64,000 nt of DNA from Salsuginibacillus halophilus (GTDB lineage Bacteria; Bacillota; Bacilli; Bacillales; Marinococcaceae): positions 1 to 64,000 of the forward strand of contig NZ_PYAV01000001.1 of the NCBI RefSeq assembly GCF_003014715.1, read 5' to 3'. How positions within the stretch are numbered: position 1 is the first letter of the stretch; each line of letters begins with the position of its first letter. The notes beneath the pieces are model-generated. The model was not told the DNA's origin. It saw only the letters and a list, made by a program, of their open reading frames with translations, and did not search any database. Both the position numbers and the translations under genes were made by a program. Shown here piece after piece: positions 31,852-39,558 of the stretch.

Positions 31852-33819
31852 TTATAGTTTAAAGTGTTTCGTTTTTTGCTGAAGTTGTGCGCTTAAGTCA
31901 TTTAGCTTCTCAGAGGATTCACCGACTGATGCTACAGACTTCGCTTGTTCATCAGCTGAAGCAGATACTTCTTCTGCGGTCGCTGCGGCATGTTCAGAAA
32001 CTTCAGCAATGGTCGTCATAGATGTCGTAATATCGTCTTTATGCTGTTTAACTTGATGAAGGTCTTCGCCAAGCCCGGTAATGGCGCTGCTTAATTGATC
32101 AACGGAAGTGATAATGGACTGTAAAGCGGTGTGCGTATCTTGTACAGACTGCTGCTGCACGTGCTGCACGCCGGCGGCTTGCTGCATCGACGCCTCCACC
32201 TGCTTCGTTTCAGTCGTTACTTCCTGCAAAGTATTGTGAATTTGTTCTGTTGCCTGAATTGATTGTTCGGCAAGTTTGCGCACCTCTTCAGCAACAACGG
32301 CAAAGCCTTTTCCGTGCTCGCCGGCCCGCGCAGCTTCAATGCTTGCGTTTAAAGCGAGCAGGTTCGTTTGATCAGCAAATGCTGAAATCGTATCAACAAC
32401 ATTGGTGACAGCCTCAACTTTTTCAGAAAGTTGTTCGACTGCTGTATGAACGTGTGAGAAGACTTCAGCCGCTTCAGTTGTGTTTGCTTCAAGGGTTTGA
32501 AGTCTTTCGCTGCCTTGATCGTTTGCTTGGCGCATCTCGCTTGATAATCCCGTCATTTTTTCGGTCTGCTGTTCAGCTTCATCTACGCTTGTTGACAGCT
32601 CTTTCACCTTTTCATTAACATTTTCAATTTCCCCGGCCTGCCGCGAAGCTCCTTGTGCAACATCATTTACCGCGTTGGACATGTCGTCGCTTGTTGCGGC
32701 CGTTTCTTCAGAGACAGCACTTAAATCTTCAGCCATGGTGCGGGTGTCATCGGCTGAATGCTGGATGGAGCCGATTAGTCCGCGCAGTTCGTTTGTCATC
32801 GTCTGCAGTGCTGTACCGAGCTCACCAATTTCATCCCGGCTTTGCACGTGAACTTCACGGTTTAAGTCACCGTCAGCGAGCTGCTGTACGTGATTTCGCA
32901 TCTCACGTACCGGACGGGTGAACCTCCCGGCTGCAGCATAAGCTCCGGCGATGCCTATGAGTACGGCAATGATTGAGACGATGATAAATGTGTAGCGTAC
33001 TGTGGCTAAATCTTGATAAAGAATGTCATCATCGTAGTTTGCAAGAATCGTCCAGCCGAAACCGTCGACGGTTTGGTAATACGCTGTCTGGCCTTCGCCC
33101 TCAACGCTTCCCTGCTCATCAGCGGAAACGGCATTTGCCAAGTAAGAACTATCCGCCACTTCGTCACCGATTTGCGCTTCATTCGTATGAGCAATATACA
33201 CGCCTTCTTCATCGATCAGTGCAAGCTCCCCCTCGTAGCCGGTATCAGCTGTTTCAAGAGCACTAACCATGGCATCTAATGAAATATCAATCGCTTTAAC
33301 GCCGCCGGTTTCAATCGTGCGGGCAGCTGTAATAATAAGCTCATCGGTTTCAATATCAATATAAGGAGACGTCCAGACAGTTTCGCCGGGATTGGCTTCA
33401 GCGGCTGTATACCAAGGTCGTTCTGTTGCATCAAAATCTTCCGGCACATCAATTTCAGGGGTAGACGTAATTGCGCCGTCAGCTTCCCCGATGTACATGA
33501 GCTGAATGCCGGACTCACGGTCTAGGTAAGCTTCGTGTGTGGAACGAATCCCTTCCCAAGCATCATCACGATCAGTATCAGCCGTAAAGTTTTCTGCACG
33601 TGGATCCTCGCTTAACGTATGTACAGTAAGTGCATACTTGTCCATAAATTCTTGAATGTAGCGTTCAGTATCTTCTGTCACAGCCGAGGCATTTTCCTCA
33701 ACAGTGGCCTCGATCCCGTCGGCAAGTTGATAGTAAATCACAAGTGAGGTTATCAACATGGTACCCACAAGCATGATAGCAGCTGCGGCGACAAACTTTG
33801 CTTTCATAGATTGGCGCAT
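31852..33819 (-). CDS. Methyl-accepting chemotaxis protein
   Basis: A 655-residue transmembrane chemoreceptor. An N-terminal helix ([20 protein letters not shown]) is followed by an extracellular dCache-type domain to about residue 275 (containing [20 protein letters not shown] and [14 protein letters not shown]). A second membrane helix, a HAMP domain and a long cytoplasmic coiled coil follow, with the tip [20 protein letters not shown]. The start at MRQSMKAK is chosen for AAAGGAC about 10 nt upstream; six codons further up is the alternative. Its place in the motility island fits. The ligand is unknown; dCache domains often bind amino acids or amines. Confidence 0.95.
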   Translation of the reverse strand: MRQSMKAKFVAAAAIMLVGTMLITSLVIYYQLADGIEATVEENASAVTEDTERYIQEFMDKYALTVHTLSEDPRAENFTADTDRDDAWEGIRSTHEAYLDRESGIQLMYIGEADGAITSTPEIDVPEDFDATERPWYTAAEANPGETVWTSPYIDIETDELIITAARTIETGGVKAIDISLDAMVSALETADTGYEGELALIDEEGVYIAHTNEAQIGDEVADSSYLANAVSADEQGSVEGEGQTAYYQTVDGFGWTILANYDDDILYQDLATVRYTFIIVSIIAVLIGIAGAYAAAGRFTRPVREMRNHVQQLADGDLNREVHVQSRDEIGELGTALQTMTNELRGLIGSIQHSADDTRTMAEDLSAVSEETAATSDDMSNAVNDVAQGASRQAGEIENVNEKVKELSTSVDEAEQQTEKMTGLSSEMRQANDQGSERLQTLEANTTEAAEVFSHVHTAVEQLSEKVEAVTNVVDTISAFADQTNLLALNASIEAARAGEHGKGFAVVAEEVRKLAEQSIQATEQIHNTLQEVTTETKQVEASMQQAAGVQHVQQQSVQDTHTALQSIITSVDQLSSAITGLGEDLHQVKQHKDDITTSMTTIAEVSEHAAATAEEVSASADEQAKSVASVGESSEKLNDLSAQLQQKTKHFKL

Positions 33820-34076
33820 CGAATCCCGTCCTTTCATGAAACTTTTAAAACCTAAGTATGAATTTGGTTTATTCTAACCGAGAAACGGACCGTGCAGTAA
33901 GGGACTTTTGAATGATATTTAGTTCTTTGGTAGGTTATTACTTACTTATATTGAAATCATTGACGTTCGAGCTGCAATTCTCCCCCGAGGATTGTTTGCA
34001 ACCGGTTCTTGGGCAGGTGTCTAAGTTATGATAAGATGAATGTAATAAATTTACGCATAAAGGCGGGAAGCCAAGC

Positions 34077-34517
34077 ATGGATATTCAAAAAGTCGGCCGT
34101 ACCGATGCAGCGAAGCGGACAGAAGCGAAAAAGCCGGCTGGCGGCGACCAAGTGAAATTTACAGAGTTGATGGATCAGCGTCGGAATGATCGTAATCATG
34201 AGCGGATGAATCAGCTCATGCAGAAAATTGATGATCAAGGAAAAGTGCTGGCAGAAAGCCGTACGGTAGATGAACTGCGCAAGTATAAAGATCTCGTGAA
34301 AAGCTTTATGAATGAAGCGGTGGAAAACGGTCTCAGTCTTGAAGAAAAACGGGGATTCAACCGGCGCGGCCGGACGAAAGTGTATAAAATTGTTGAAGAA
34401 GTGGATCGTAAACTGCTTGATTTAACGAACGACGTGATCAACAAAGAAAAGCGCGGCCTTGATATTTTAGATAAAGTCGGCGAAGTACGCGGCCTGCTTG
34501 TAAATATGTATGCCTGA
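34077..34517 (+). CDS. yaaR: YaaR family protein (DUF327)
   Basis: A 146-residue soluble, highly charged helical protein of the DUF327/YaaR family. Typical parts are LRKYKDLVKSFMNEAVENG and KVYKIVEEVDRKLLDLTND, ending GEVRGLLVNMYA. Family function is unknown. In B. subtilis yaaR is near the replication/recombination genes; here it lies between a chemoreceptor and a K+ channel. The ribosome site (AAAGGCGGGAAG) is modest. A terminator follows at once. Confidence 0.88.
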   Translation: MDIQKVGRTDAAKRTEAKKPAGGDQVKFTELMDQRRNDRNHERMNQLMQKIDDQGKVLAESRTVDELRKYKDLVKSFMNEAVENGLSLEEKRGFNRRGRTKVYKIVEEVDRKLLDLTNDVINKEKRGLDILDKVGEVRGLLVNMYA

Positions 34518-34519
34518 AC

Positions 34520-34548
34520 AAAAAGCTGCCTTAGTTGGGCAGCTTTTT
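34520..34548. terminator. Bidirectional terminator, yaaR / K+ channel
   Basis: AAAAAGCTGCC / GGCAGCTTTTT with a 7-nt loop between two convergent genes; A and T runs serve both directions. Confidence 0.93.
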
Positions 34549-34554
34549 GTCATT

Positions 34555-34956
34555 CTATTCACTTTTTCGGCTGGCGATCGCTTGAACGAAATAAGCAGTA
34601 GGCAGCAGTATACCTAACCCTGCTTGTATCACAGCGAACAAGCGGGCATGATTTACTGGAACGAAATCACCGTAACCAATTGAGAGCATTGTAACTCCGC
34701 TGAAGTATAAGTAAGTTAGAAAGGATGGATCTACCGCTTCTCCAAGCGGATCTCCAACGCGAATAACAACTTCGAAATAAGAGAGAAAGTAATACAAGCA
34801 GGCAAACCCGAGAATAAGTGCACTTAAGACGATAATTAATTTGTACAGAAGAGTTGTGTTTAAGTAGCTTTCTTCCTGCTCCCGCTTTATGAAAAAATAA
34901 ATAAGGTTTATAGCAATAAATATTAAGCTAACTGCGATTAACAAACTAGGAAGCAT
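34555..34956 (-). CDS. Two-helix potassium channel protein
   Basis: A 133-residue membrane protein of the ion-channel (Ion_trans_2) type. A first hydrophobic helix (about 3-22) and a second (about 41-60) precede the pore helix and K+ selectivity filter TMLSIGYGDFVP (about 89-100; GYGD signature). A last helix (ARLFAVIQAGLGILLPTAYF) follows. There is no C-terminal RCK/TrkA domain, so gating is not through a fused nucleotide sensor. AAAAGGATGATG precedes the ATG. Four subunits would form the pore in the cytoplasmic membrane. Confidence 0.92.
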   Translation of the reverse strand: MLPSLLIAVSLIFIAINLIYFFIKREQEESYLNTTLLYKLIIVLSALILGFACLYYFLSYFEVVIRVGDPLGEAVDPSFLTYLYFSGVTMLSIGYGDFVPVNHARLFAVIQAGLGILLPTAYFVQAIASRKSE

Positions 34957-35003
34957 TGTTCATCATCCTTTTGTGATTAGCAAATGATGTATAACTATTC
35001 CCG

Positions 35004-35032
35004 TAGATAAAGCTAAACAAACCGTGTATAAT
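35004..35032 (+). promoter_or_regulatory. Candidate sigma-A promoter of the PTP-FN3K operon
   Basis: TAGATA, 17-bp spacer, TATAAT. The -10 is perfect, the -35 matches four of six. It lies 36 nt before the first gene. Confidence 0.55.
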
Positions 35033-35068
35033 AAATAGCAATGCATCTTTTGTAAGGAGGAAAAGCTA

Positions 35069-35539
35069 GTGATACGTGTACTATTTGTTTGTTTAGGCAA
35101 TATTTGCCGCTCGCCGATGGCTGAAGCAGTATTCCGTCATAAAGTAGAAGCAGCCGGACTTCATAATTACATAGAGATTGATTCAGCCGGTACAGGGAGC
35201 TGGCACATTGGAAATCCGCCGCATCCTGGTACGGAGGCAGTGCTTACTGAAAACAGCATTAAAACTGATGGTCTAAAGGCGCGCCAATTAAAAGCTGAAG
35301 ATACAGAAACGTTTGACTATATCGTAACGATGGACAGTGACAACTTAACGGACACAGCAGCGGTTAAAACGAATCAGGCACAAACTGAAATCAGCCGTCT
35401 GCTTGAGTTTCACCCGGACCTTAGTGAAACTGATGTAGAAGATCCTTATTTAACGGGGAATTTTACAAAAGTGTACAACATGGTGACAGAAAGCTGTGAT
35501 TACTTACTCGAACATATCCGGGGGCGTGAAAACTTGTGA
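35069..35539 (+). CDS. Low-molecular-weight protein-tyrosine-phosphatase family protein
   Basis: A 156-residue phosphatase with the N-terminal P-loop VCLGNICRSP (nucleophile Cys8, Arg14) and the general-acid loop VEDPYLTG. Family members dephosphorylate phosphotyrosine or phosphoarginine, and some homologues act on ribulosamine-5-phosphate. The start is GTG with AAGGAGG upstream. It overlaps the downstream fructosamine-kinase-like gene by four bases (GTGA), which favours a shared pathway in protein deglycation over signalling (inference). Confidence 0.92.
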   Translation: MIRVLFVCLGNICRSPMAEAVFRHKVEAAGLHNYIEIDSAGTGSWHIGNPPHPGTEAVLTENSIKTDGLKARQLKAEDTETFDYIVTMDSDNLTDTAAVKTNQAQTEISRLLEFHPDLSETDVEDPYLTGNFTKVYNMVTESCDYLLEHIRGRENL

Positions 35540-36393
35540 GCATGAACTTGGAAAAAGCGTTAACTGCTGTCGGTGCACCGGGAGAAGACGCACAAAAAGC
35601 CCGGCCGGTCGGCGGCGGGAGCATTTGTCAAAGTTTTTACGTTCCAGGCCGGGAGAACGCGTATTTTGTGAAACTTTTAAAAAACGCACCGGTCCATTTT
35701 TTTGATAAAGAAGCTTCCGGTTTGAAATTTTTAGCTGCTGCTGAGGCGCTTACTGTGCCTGAAGTTTACGGTGTAGGGGAAGAATACATTGTTTTAGAAT
35801 GGGTCGAAGAAGGCCGGCAAAATGCCGCAGTTGAAGAAGAACTCGGCCGGGGGATTGCTTCACTTCACGCTGTTACAGCGGATGATTTTGGGCTGGCTGA
35901 AGATAATTTTATTGGCGAGCTCCCGCAGGAAAACACCTTTGATAATGATTGGGTTGACTTTTACCGGGAGCAGCGGCTGTACAAGCAGTTTGAGCTTGCA
36001 CGCTCCATTGGCCGGCTCGGCGGGGACCGGGCGGCGAGAGCTTGGCAGCTGTTAGATCAACTCGATGACTTTCTGCCGCGAAAAACGGCAGCTTCAAAAC
36101 TGCACGGCGACTTATGGAGCGGAAACTGGATGGCTGCAAGTAATGGTCGGCCGTATATCATTGACCCGGCGGTTTATTACGGACACCGCGAAGTTGAACT
36201 TGCATTTATGGAATTGTTTGGCGGGTTTTCGCCGCGCGTTTTTGCTGCTTATCAAGAGCAGATGCCTTTAGAAGCAGCATTTGAGGAGCGCAAACCGTTG
36301 TATCAGCTATATTACCTTTTAGTACATTTAAACATTTTCGGCGAAAGCTACGGCGCAGATGTGGACCGGATTTTACGGCGGTACACGAAGTAA
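35536..36393 (+). CDS. Fructosamine/ribulosamine 3-kinase family protein
   Basis: A 285-residue kinase-fold protein. Signatures: GGGSICQSFYV near the N-terminus, the catalytic loop SKLHGDLWSGNWM (about 192-204) and the metal-binding IIDPAVYYGHREVELA (about 212-227). The family phosphorylates ketoamines on glycated proteins so that they fall off. Bacterial members often prefer ribulosamines or erythrulosamines. The GTG start overlaps the phosphatase stop; ATG 35542 is the alternative. The first copy of a duplicated terminator-like sequence lies 45 nt downstream. Confidence 0.93.
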   Translation: MSMNLEKALTAVGAPGEDAQKARPVGGGSICQSFYVPGRENAYFVKLLKNAPVHFFDKEASGLKFLAAAEALTVPEVYGVGEEYIVLEWVEEGRQNAAVEEELGRGIASLHAVTADDFGLAEDNFIGELPQENTFDNDWVDFYREQRLYKQFELARSIGRLGGDRAARAWQLLDQLDDFLPRKTAASKLHGDLWSGNWMAASNGRPYIIDPAVYYGHREVELAFMELFGGFSPRVFAAYQEQMPLEAAFEERKPLYQLYYLLVHLNIFGESYGADVDRILRRYTK

Positions 36394-36438
36394 TCTCCTC
36401 CGTGTGATTGACGTAAACAACAAAAGAAATAAATCAAG

Positions 36439-36462
36439 GCCGCGCTTCGTAATGAAGGGCGG
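36439..36462 (+). repeat. 24-bp direct repeat, left copy (terminator stem without T run)
   Basis: The 24 bases here are identical to 37003-37026. They form the CCGC-g-CTTC / GAAG-g-GCGG hairpin, but this copy lacks the T tract. The pair brackets repeat copy 3, which begins about 8 bp to the right. Confidence 0.9.
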
Positions 36463-36469
36463 CTTCAGC

Positions 36470-36905
36470 TTGTAGACAAACGCTTGAAAATGCTAAGGCT
36501 GACGCTTAAAGTCACCGTGTCTTCTTAGCCCCGGTCACCGCCTCAATTTCCTCGGCAAACAACCGCTGCCTGCGGGATTTTCGGTTTGCGCTGTTCCTCG
36601 TGGCGTCGCCGCCGATACTCGTCAGCCTTGCATTATTTGAGGGTCATGAATTGTAGAGAGGTTTTTGATGAAGCAATAGATACATGAATCAATTTCATAA
36701 CGACGCTTCATAAACAATCAAACGAACAATATCCATTGGAAATGATTGATGATCCGTAAATTTCAAAGTGACCGAAACGAAAGACGGCGACTTCCAAAGG
36801 ATCAAGCGCAGGCTGAAGATCCACTTGTTCGAATGAACGATTCGAACAAGTTAGCTGAAGGCAAGCCCTCGGGAAAGCGTCCGTCTGAAGTGTAAGTTAC
36901 GTTCA
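36470..36905 (+). repeat. Dispersed structured intergenic repeat, copy 3
   Basis: A nearly full-length copy in plus orientation. The left hairpin (36497-36627) is closed by GGCTGACG/CGTCAGCC, where copy 1 has GGCTGACA/TGTCAGCC: a compensatory change. The linker is about 140 nt. The right hairpin (36768-36901) is closed by GTGAC/GTTAC with one G-T pair, and has the perfect inner stem ACTTGTTCGAAT/ATTCGAACAAGT, here with loop GAACG. No gene is supported inside. It lies between the fructosamine-kinase gene and the pigment locus. Confidence 0.87.
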
Positions 36906-37002
36906 TGTTTCGTTTTTTAACCTATTAAGATGGCAGCCCGCGGAGCTTAGAGCAGTAAGCAGTGTGTGAATGTTAGGTTTAGTACTTAGTCAACAGTCTG
37001 AA

Positions 37003-37033
37003 GCCGCGCTTCGTAATGAAGGGCGGTTTTTTT
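37003..37033 (+). terminator. Intrinsic terminator = right copy of the 24-bp repeat
   Basis: CCGCGCTTC / GAAGGGCGG stem (one G-G mismatch), GTAAT loop, then seven T. It is the functional-looking twin of 36439-36462 and probably the original terminator of the PTP-FN3K operon, now 610 bp downstream of it. Confidence 0.82.
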
Positions 37034-37057
37034 GTCGTGTACATACCGGTGGCTGAC

Positions 37058-37083
37058 GTTTAGCCGCTGAAAGAAGCGGGAAG
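37058..37083 (+). promoter_or_regulatory. Weak candidate sigma-B promoter before the FAD monooxygenase
   Basis: GTTTAG, 14-bp spacer, GGGAAG compared with GTTTAA-N12-15-GGGTAT (5/6 and 4/6). It lies 30 nt before the ATG. A small CCGCT/AGCGG hairpin overlaps it, so chance is possible. Confidence 0.35.
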
Positions 37084-37112
37084 CTTTTTGTTAAGAAAGA
37101 TAGGTGAGGCGG

Positions 37113-38480
37113 ATGAATTATCATGTTCTAATTGTCGGTGGTGGTGTGGCAGGTTTAACCCTTGCCTTAAAACTCGTGCGCTGCGATGTCGACGTACTGC
37201 TTGTAGAAAAAGAACCTTCAGAAAGCCCGCTGTATAAAGGTGAACTTGTACAACCAAAAAGTTTAGAAATATTAGACAAAGTTGATATTTTGCAAGATAT
37301 GTATGAATGGAGCTATCCGCTTGCGGATACCGTTTCAAAAGAAGTAGATACGTTTTTCGATCAGCAGCCAGTTGAACGGATGGAAACGCGGCTGTCTTAT
37401 AAGCAGCTTGCAAAAACACCGTATAACGAAGCTCGGATGATCCGTCACGAGAAGCTGCGAGAACTATTATTTGCCAAGCTGTCTACATATGAGACGTTTC
37501 ATCATATGCGCCCGGCAAAGTTTACAGGATTTACAAATGAAAACGATCCATTGAAACGACGGGCTGTGATTGAAACGAAAGACGGCACAGTCGAGCATGT
37601 GTTTGCGGATATTTATGTGGGTGCAGAAGGCAGAGCATCAAATGTTCGAAAATCAATGAACGTAGATATACGTGAAACGAAATATAACCACCAATTTTTA
37701 ACCGTCTCATTTCCGAAGCCGCCTTCATTAACAGAAGCGGTCATGTATGCGTCACAATCGTCATTTTTAGGGTTGTTTCCCCTTCCTGATGGTGAAGTGC
37801 GCACCGTTTTGCTCGTTGAACAAGGGGAATGGAAAGCGATGAAACGTGAAGGGCCGGAAGCGTTCGCTCGTGCGGTGAAGCAATTCATGCCTGAAATGGA
37901 AGGTTATGTGGATCAGATTCCTTCATGGAAAGCGATCCAGTTAATGATACCGATCCGCTTTAATGTTTCTCATTATGTTGAAGACAACAAGGTTATCATC
38001 GGTGATACCGCTCACAGTGTTCACCCAATGGCCGGTGAGGGAATGAATTTAGCGATTCAAGATGCTGATGTATTGGGTGAATTGATTGGCTGGATGCACA
38101 AGCGCGGCGATATGGACCTTACGCATTTAAAGTGGTTTGAGCACGTACGCAAGCCCCGGGCGGAGTATTTGTCGAAACTAAGCCATCAATCAGCCCTCGT
38201 GTACGCGTTTTATCATCCGTTGTGGCGGAAATTGCGCATGCGTGCGCTATATCATATGGAAAATAACGCCCGCCTGCATTTTAAGCAGATGTTAAATGTA
38301 TCAGGTCTTGGTCTTTGGAAATCTAATATTTTTGATTACATGATGCATATGGGTCTGCCGCCAGGACTGGCCCGCGGCCGGAAACTGCCGGCACGCAGGC
38401 AGCAAAAACACATTTTTACTGAAGCAGACGATTATCCTTGGCAGGCCGGGGGCGATCGTTCAAAGAGAGAGGGGATTTAA
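37113..38480 (+). CDS. FAD-dependent monooxygenase (UbiH/PHBH type)
   Basis: A 455-residue flavoprotein hydroxylase. The dinucleotide motif VLIVGGGVAGLTLALKL is at the N-terminus, and the second FAD motif IIGDTAHSVHPMAGEGMNLA (about 290-310) is the GD motif of PHBH-fold monooxygenases. The C-terminus is basic (LARGRKLPARRQQK). ATG 37113 is chosen over a GTG three codons earlier, as AGGTGAGG precedes it. It abuts the methyltransferase by one base, so the two act together. The substrate may be a carotenoid or aromatic; not determinable. Confidence 0.85.
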   Translation: MNYHVLIVGGGVAGLTLALKLVRCDVDVLLVEKEPSESPLYKGELVQPKSLEILDKVDILQDMYEWSYPLADTVSKEVDTFFDQQPVERMETRLSYKQLAKTPYNEARMIRHEKLRELLFAKLSTYETFHHMRPAKFTGFTNENDPLKRRAVIETKDGTVEHVFADIYVGAEGRASNVRKSMNVDIRETKYNHQFLTVSFPKPPSLTEAVMYASQSSFLGLFPLPDGEVRTVLLVEQGEWKAMKREGPEAFARAVKQFMPEMEGYVDQIPSWKAIQLMIPIRFNVSHYVEDNKVIIGDTAHSVHPMAGEGMNLAIQDADVLGELIGWMHKRGDMDLTHLKWFEHVRKPRAEYLSKLSHQSALVYAFYHPLWRKLRMRALYHMENNARLHFKQMLNVSGLGLWKSNIFDYMMHMGLPPGLARGRKLPARRQQKHIFTEADDYPWQAGGDRSKREGI

Positions 38481-38481
38481 C

Positions 38482-39474
38482 ATGAATGAATGGAAGCAGC
38501 TTTATCATGCTCGCAAATGGATGAAAAACAATGAAACATTCCTGCCGACGTGGCATGCGTATGTCGGATATAAACTGTCGTTGTTTGAAGTGTTTGAAAA
38601 ACCAATAACGGCCGCAAAAGCTGCAGAAAAGCATGCACTTGATGAAACACTTCTTATGCGCTGGGTGGAAGTCGGCGTGGCTGTTGGACATCTTGATGCA
38701 AAGCGCAGCGGGAAAGTGAAAAGTAAAAAAGAAGTGTTAAAGTATATTGCGCCATCAAGTTCAGCGTCTGTAGGCGCTCTTTTAAAAGAAATGATGGAGC
38801 TTCACATCCCAACGCTTTTAAATTATCCAGGTTTAATGACTGGAGAATCGCGTATGGATTATCAAGCAGTTGACTTTGGGGCAACGGTTGCAGAGACGTC
38901 AAGCTATTTAGAAAAGCTCGCGTTTCCGATGATGCTAAAGTATATGAAAAAGCAAAACGGCGGCACGGTGCTCGACATTGGCTGCGGCTACGGGGGTTAC
39001 TTAGCGCGCATTCATGAAAAGCAGCCGCAGATGAACTTGATCGGCTTAGAAGTTCATGATGGAGTGATTCAGCAGGCTGAAGAACGGTTTGATGCAGATA
39101 ATCAAAACGTCCGCTTTGTGCACGGTGATTTTACAGCGTACGGGGACGGGGCATTTCAAGCAGATTTTGTTATGATGAATAACTTATTATATTATTTTGA
39201 ACCAAAAGACCGTGGAGAGCTGTTACAAAAGGCGGCAACCTGGGTTGAAAAAGGTGGGAAATTGTTTATTATTACACCACTTGGCGATGCTGAACACGGT
39301 AAAGCATTTGCAGCTGCCTTTAACAGCTTTATGTCTGCACACAGTAACCTTTATCCACTACCTACATCAAAGGAGCTGAAGCAGGATGGTAAAGCAGCCG
39401 GCTTAAAATTAAAACAACTCGATCCTGTCGTCAAAGAAGGCGGCTGGTATTTCATCGCCTTTGAGAAAAAGTAG
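38482..39474 (+). CDS. SAM-dependent O-methyltransferase with N-terminal winged helix
   Basis: A 330-residue methyltransferase. Residues about 1-95 look like the dimerisation winged-helix domain of O-methyltransferases (AAKAAEKHALDETLLMRWVE). The class I SAM motif VLDIGCGYGG lies at about 154-163 and the motif-II area around HGDFTAYGDGAFQADFVMMN. AGAGAGGGG precedes the ATG. It follows the monooxygenase by one base. Family members methylate hydroxyl groups of polyketides, quinones and pigments; a carboxyl-methylating role on a diapocarotenoic acid is possible but speculative. Confidence 0.85.
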   Translation: MNEWKQLYHARKWMKNNETFLPTWHAYVGYKLSLFEVFEKPITAAKAAEKHALDETLLMRWVEVGVAVGHLDAKRSGKVKSKKEVLKYIAPSSSASVGALLKEMMELHIPTLLNYPGLMTGESRMDYQAVDFGATVAETSSYLEKLAFPMMLKYMKKQNGGTVLDIGCGYGGYLARIHEKQPQMNLIGLEVHDGVIQQAEERFDADNQNVRFVHGDFTAYGDGAFQADFVMMNNLLYYFEPKDRGELLQKAATWVEKGGKLFIITPLGDAEHGKAFAAAFNSFMSAHSNLYPLPTSKELKQDGKAAGLKLKQLDPVVKEGGWYFIAFEKK

Positions 39475-39558
39475 TTACAGTTCACATCCACTCGGCCCCC
39501 GGCATATGCTGAAATGATATTCATTTTGGCGGAAGCCGGAAAAGGCGGGGTGGTTGTT

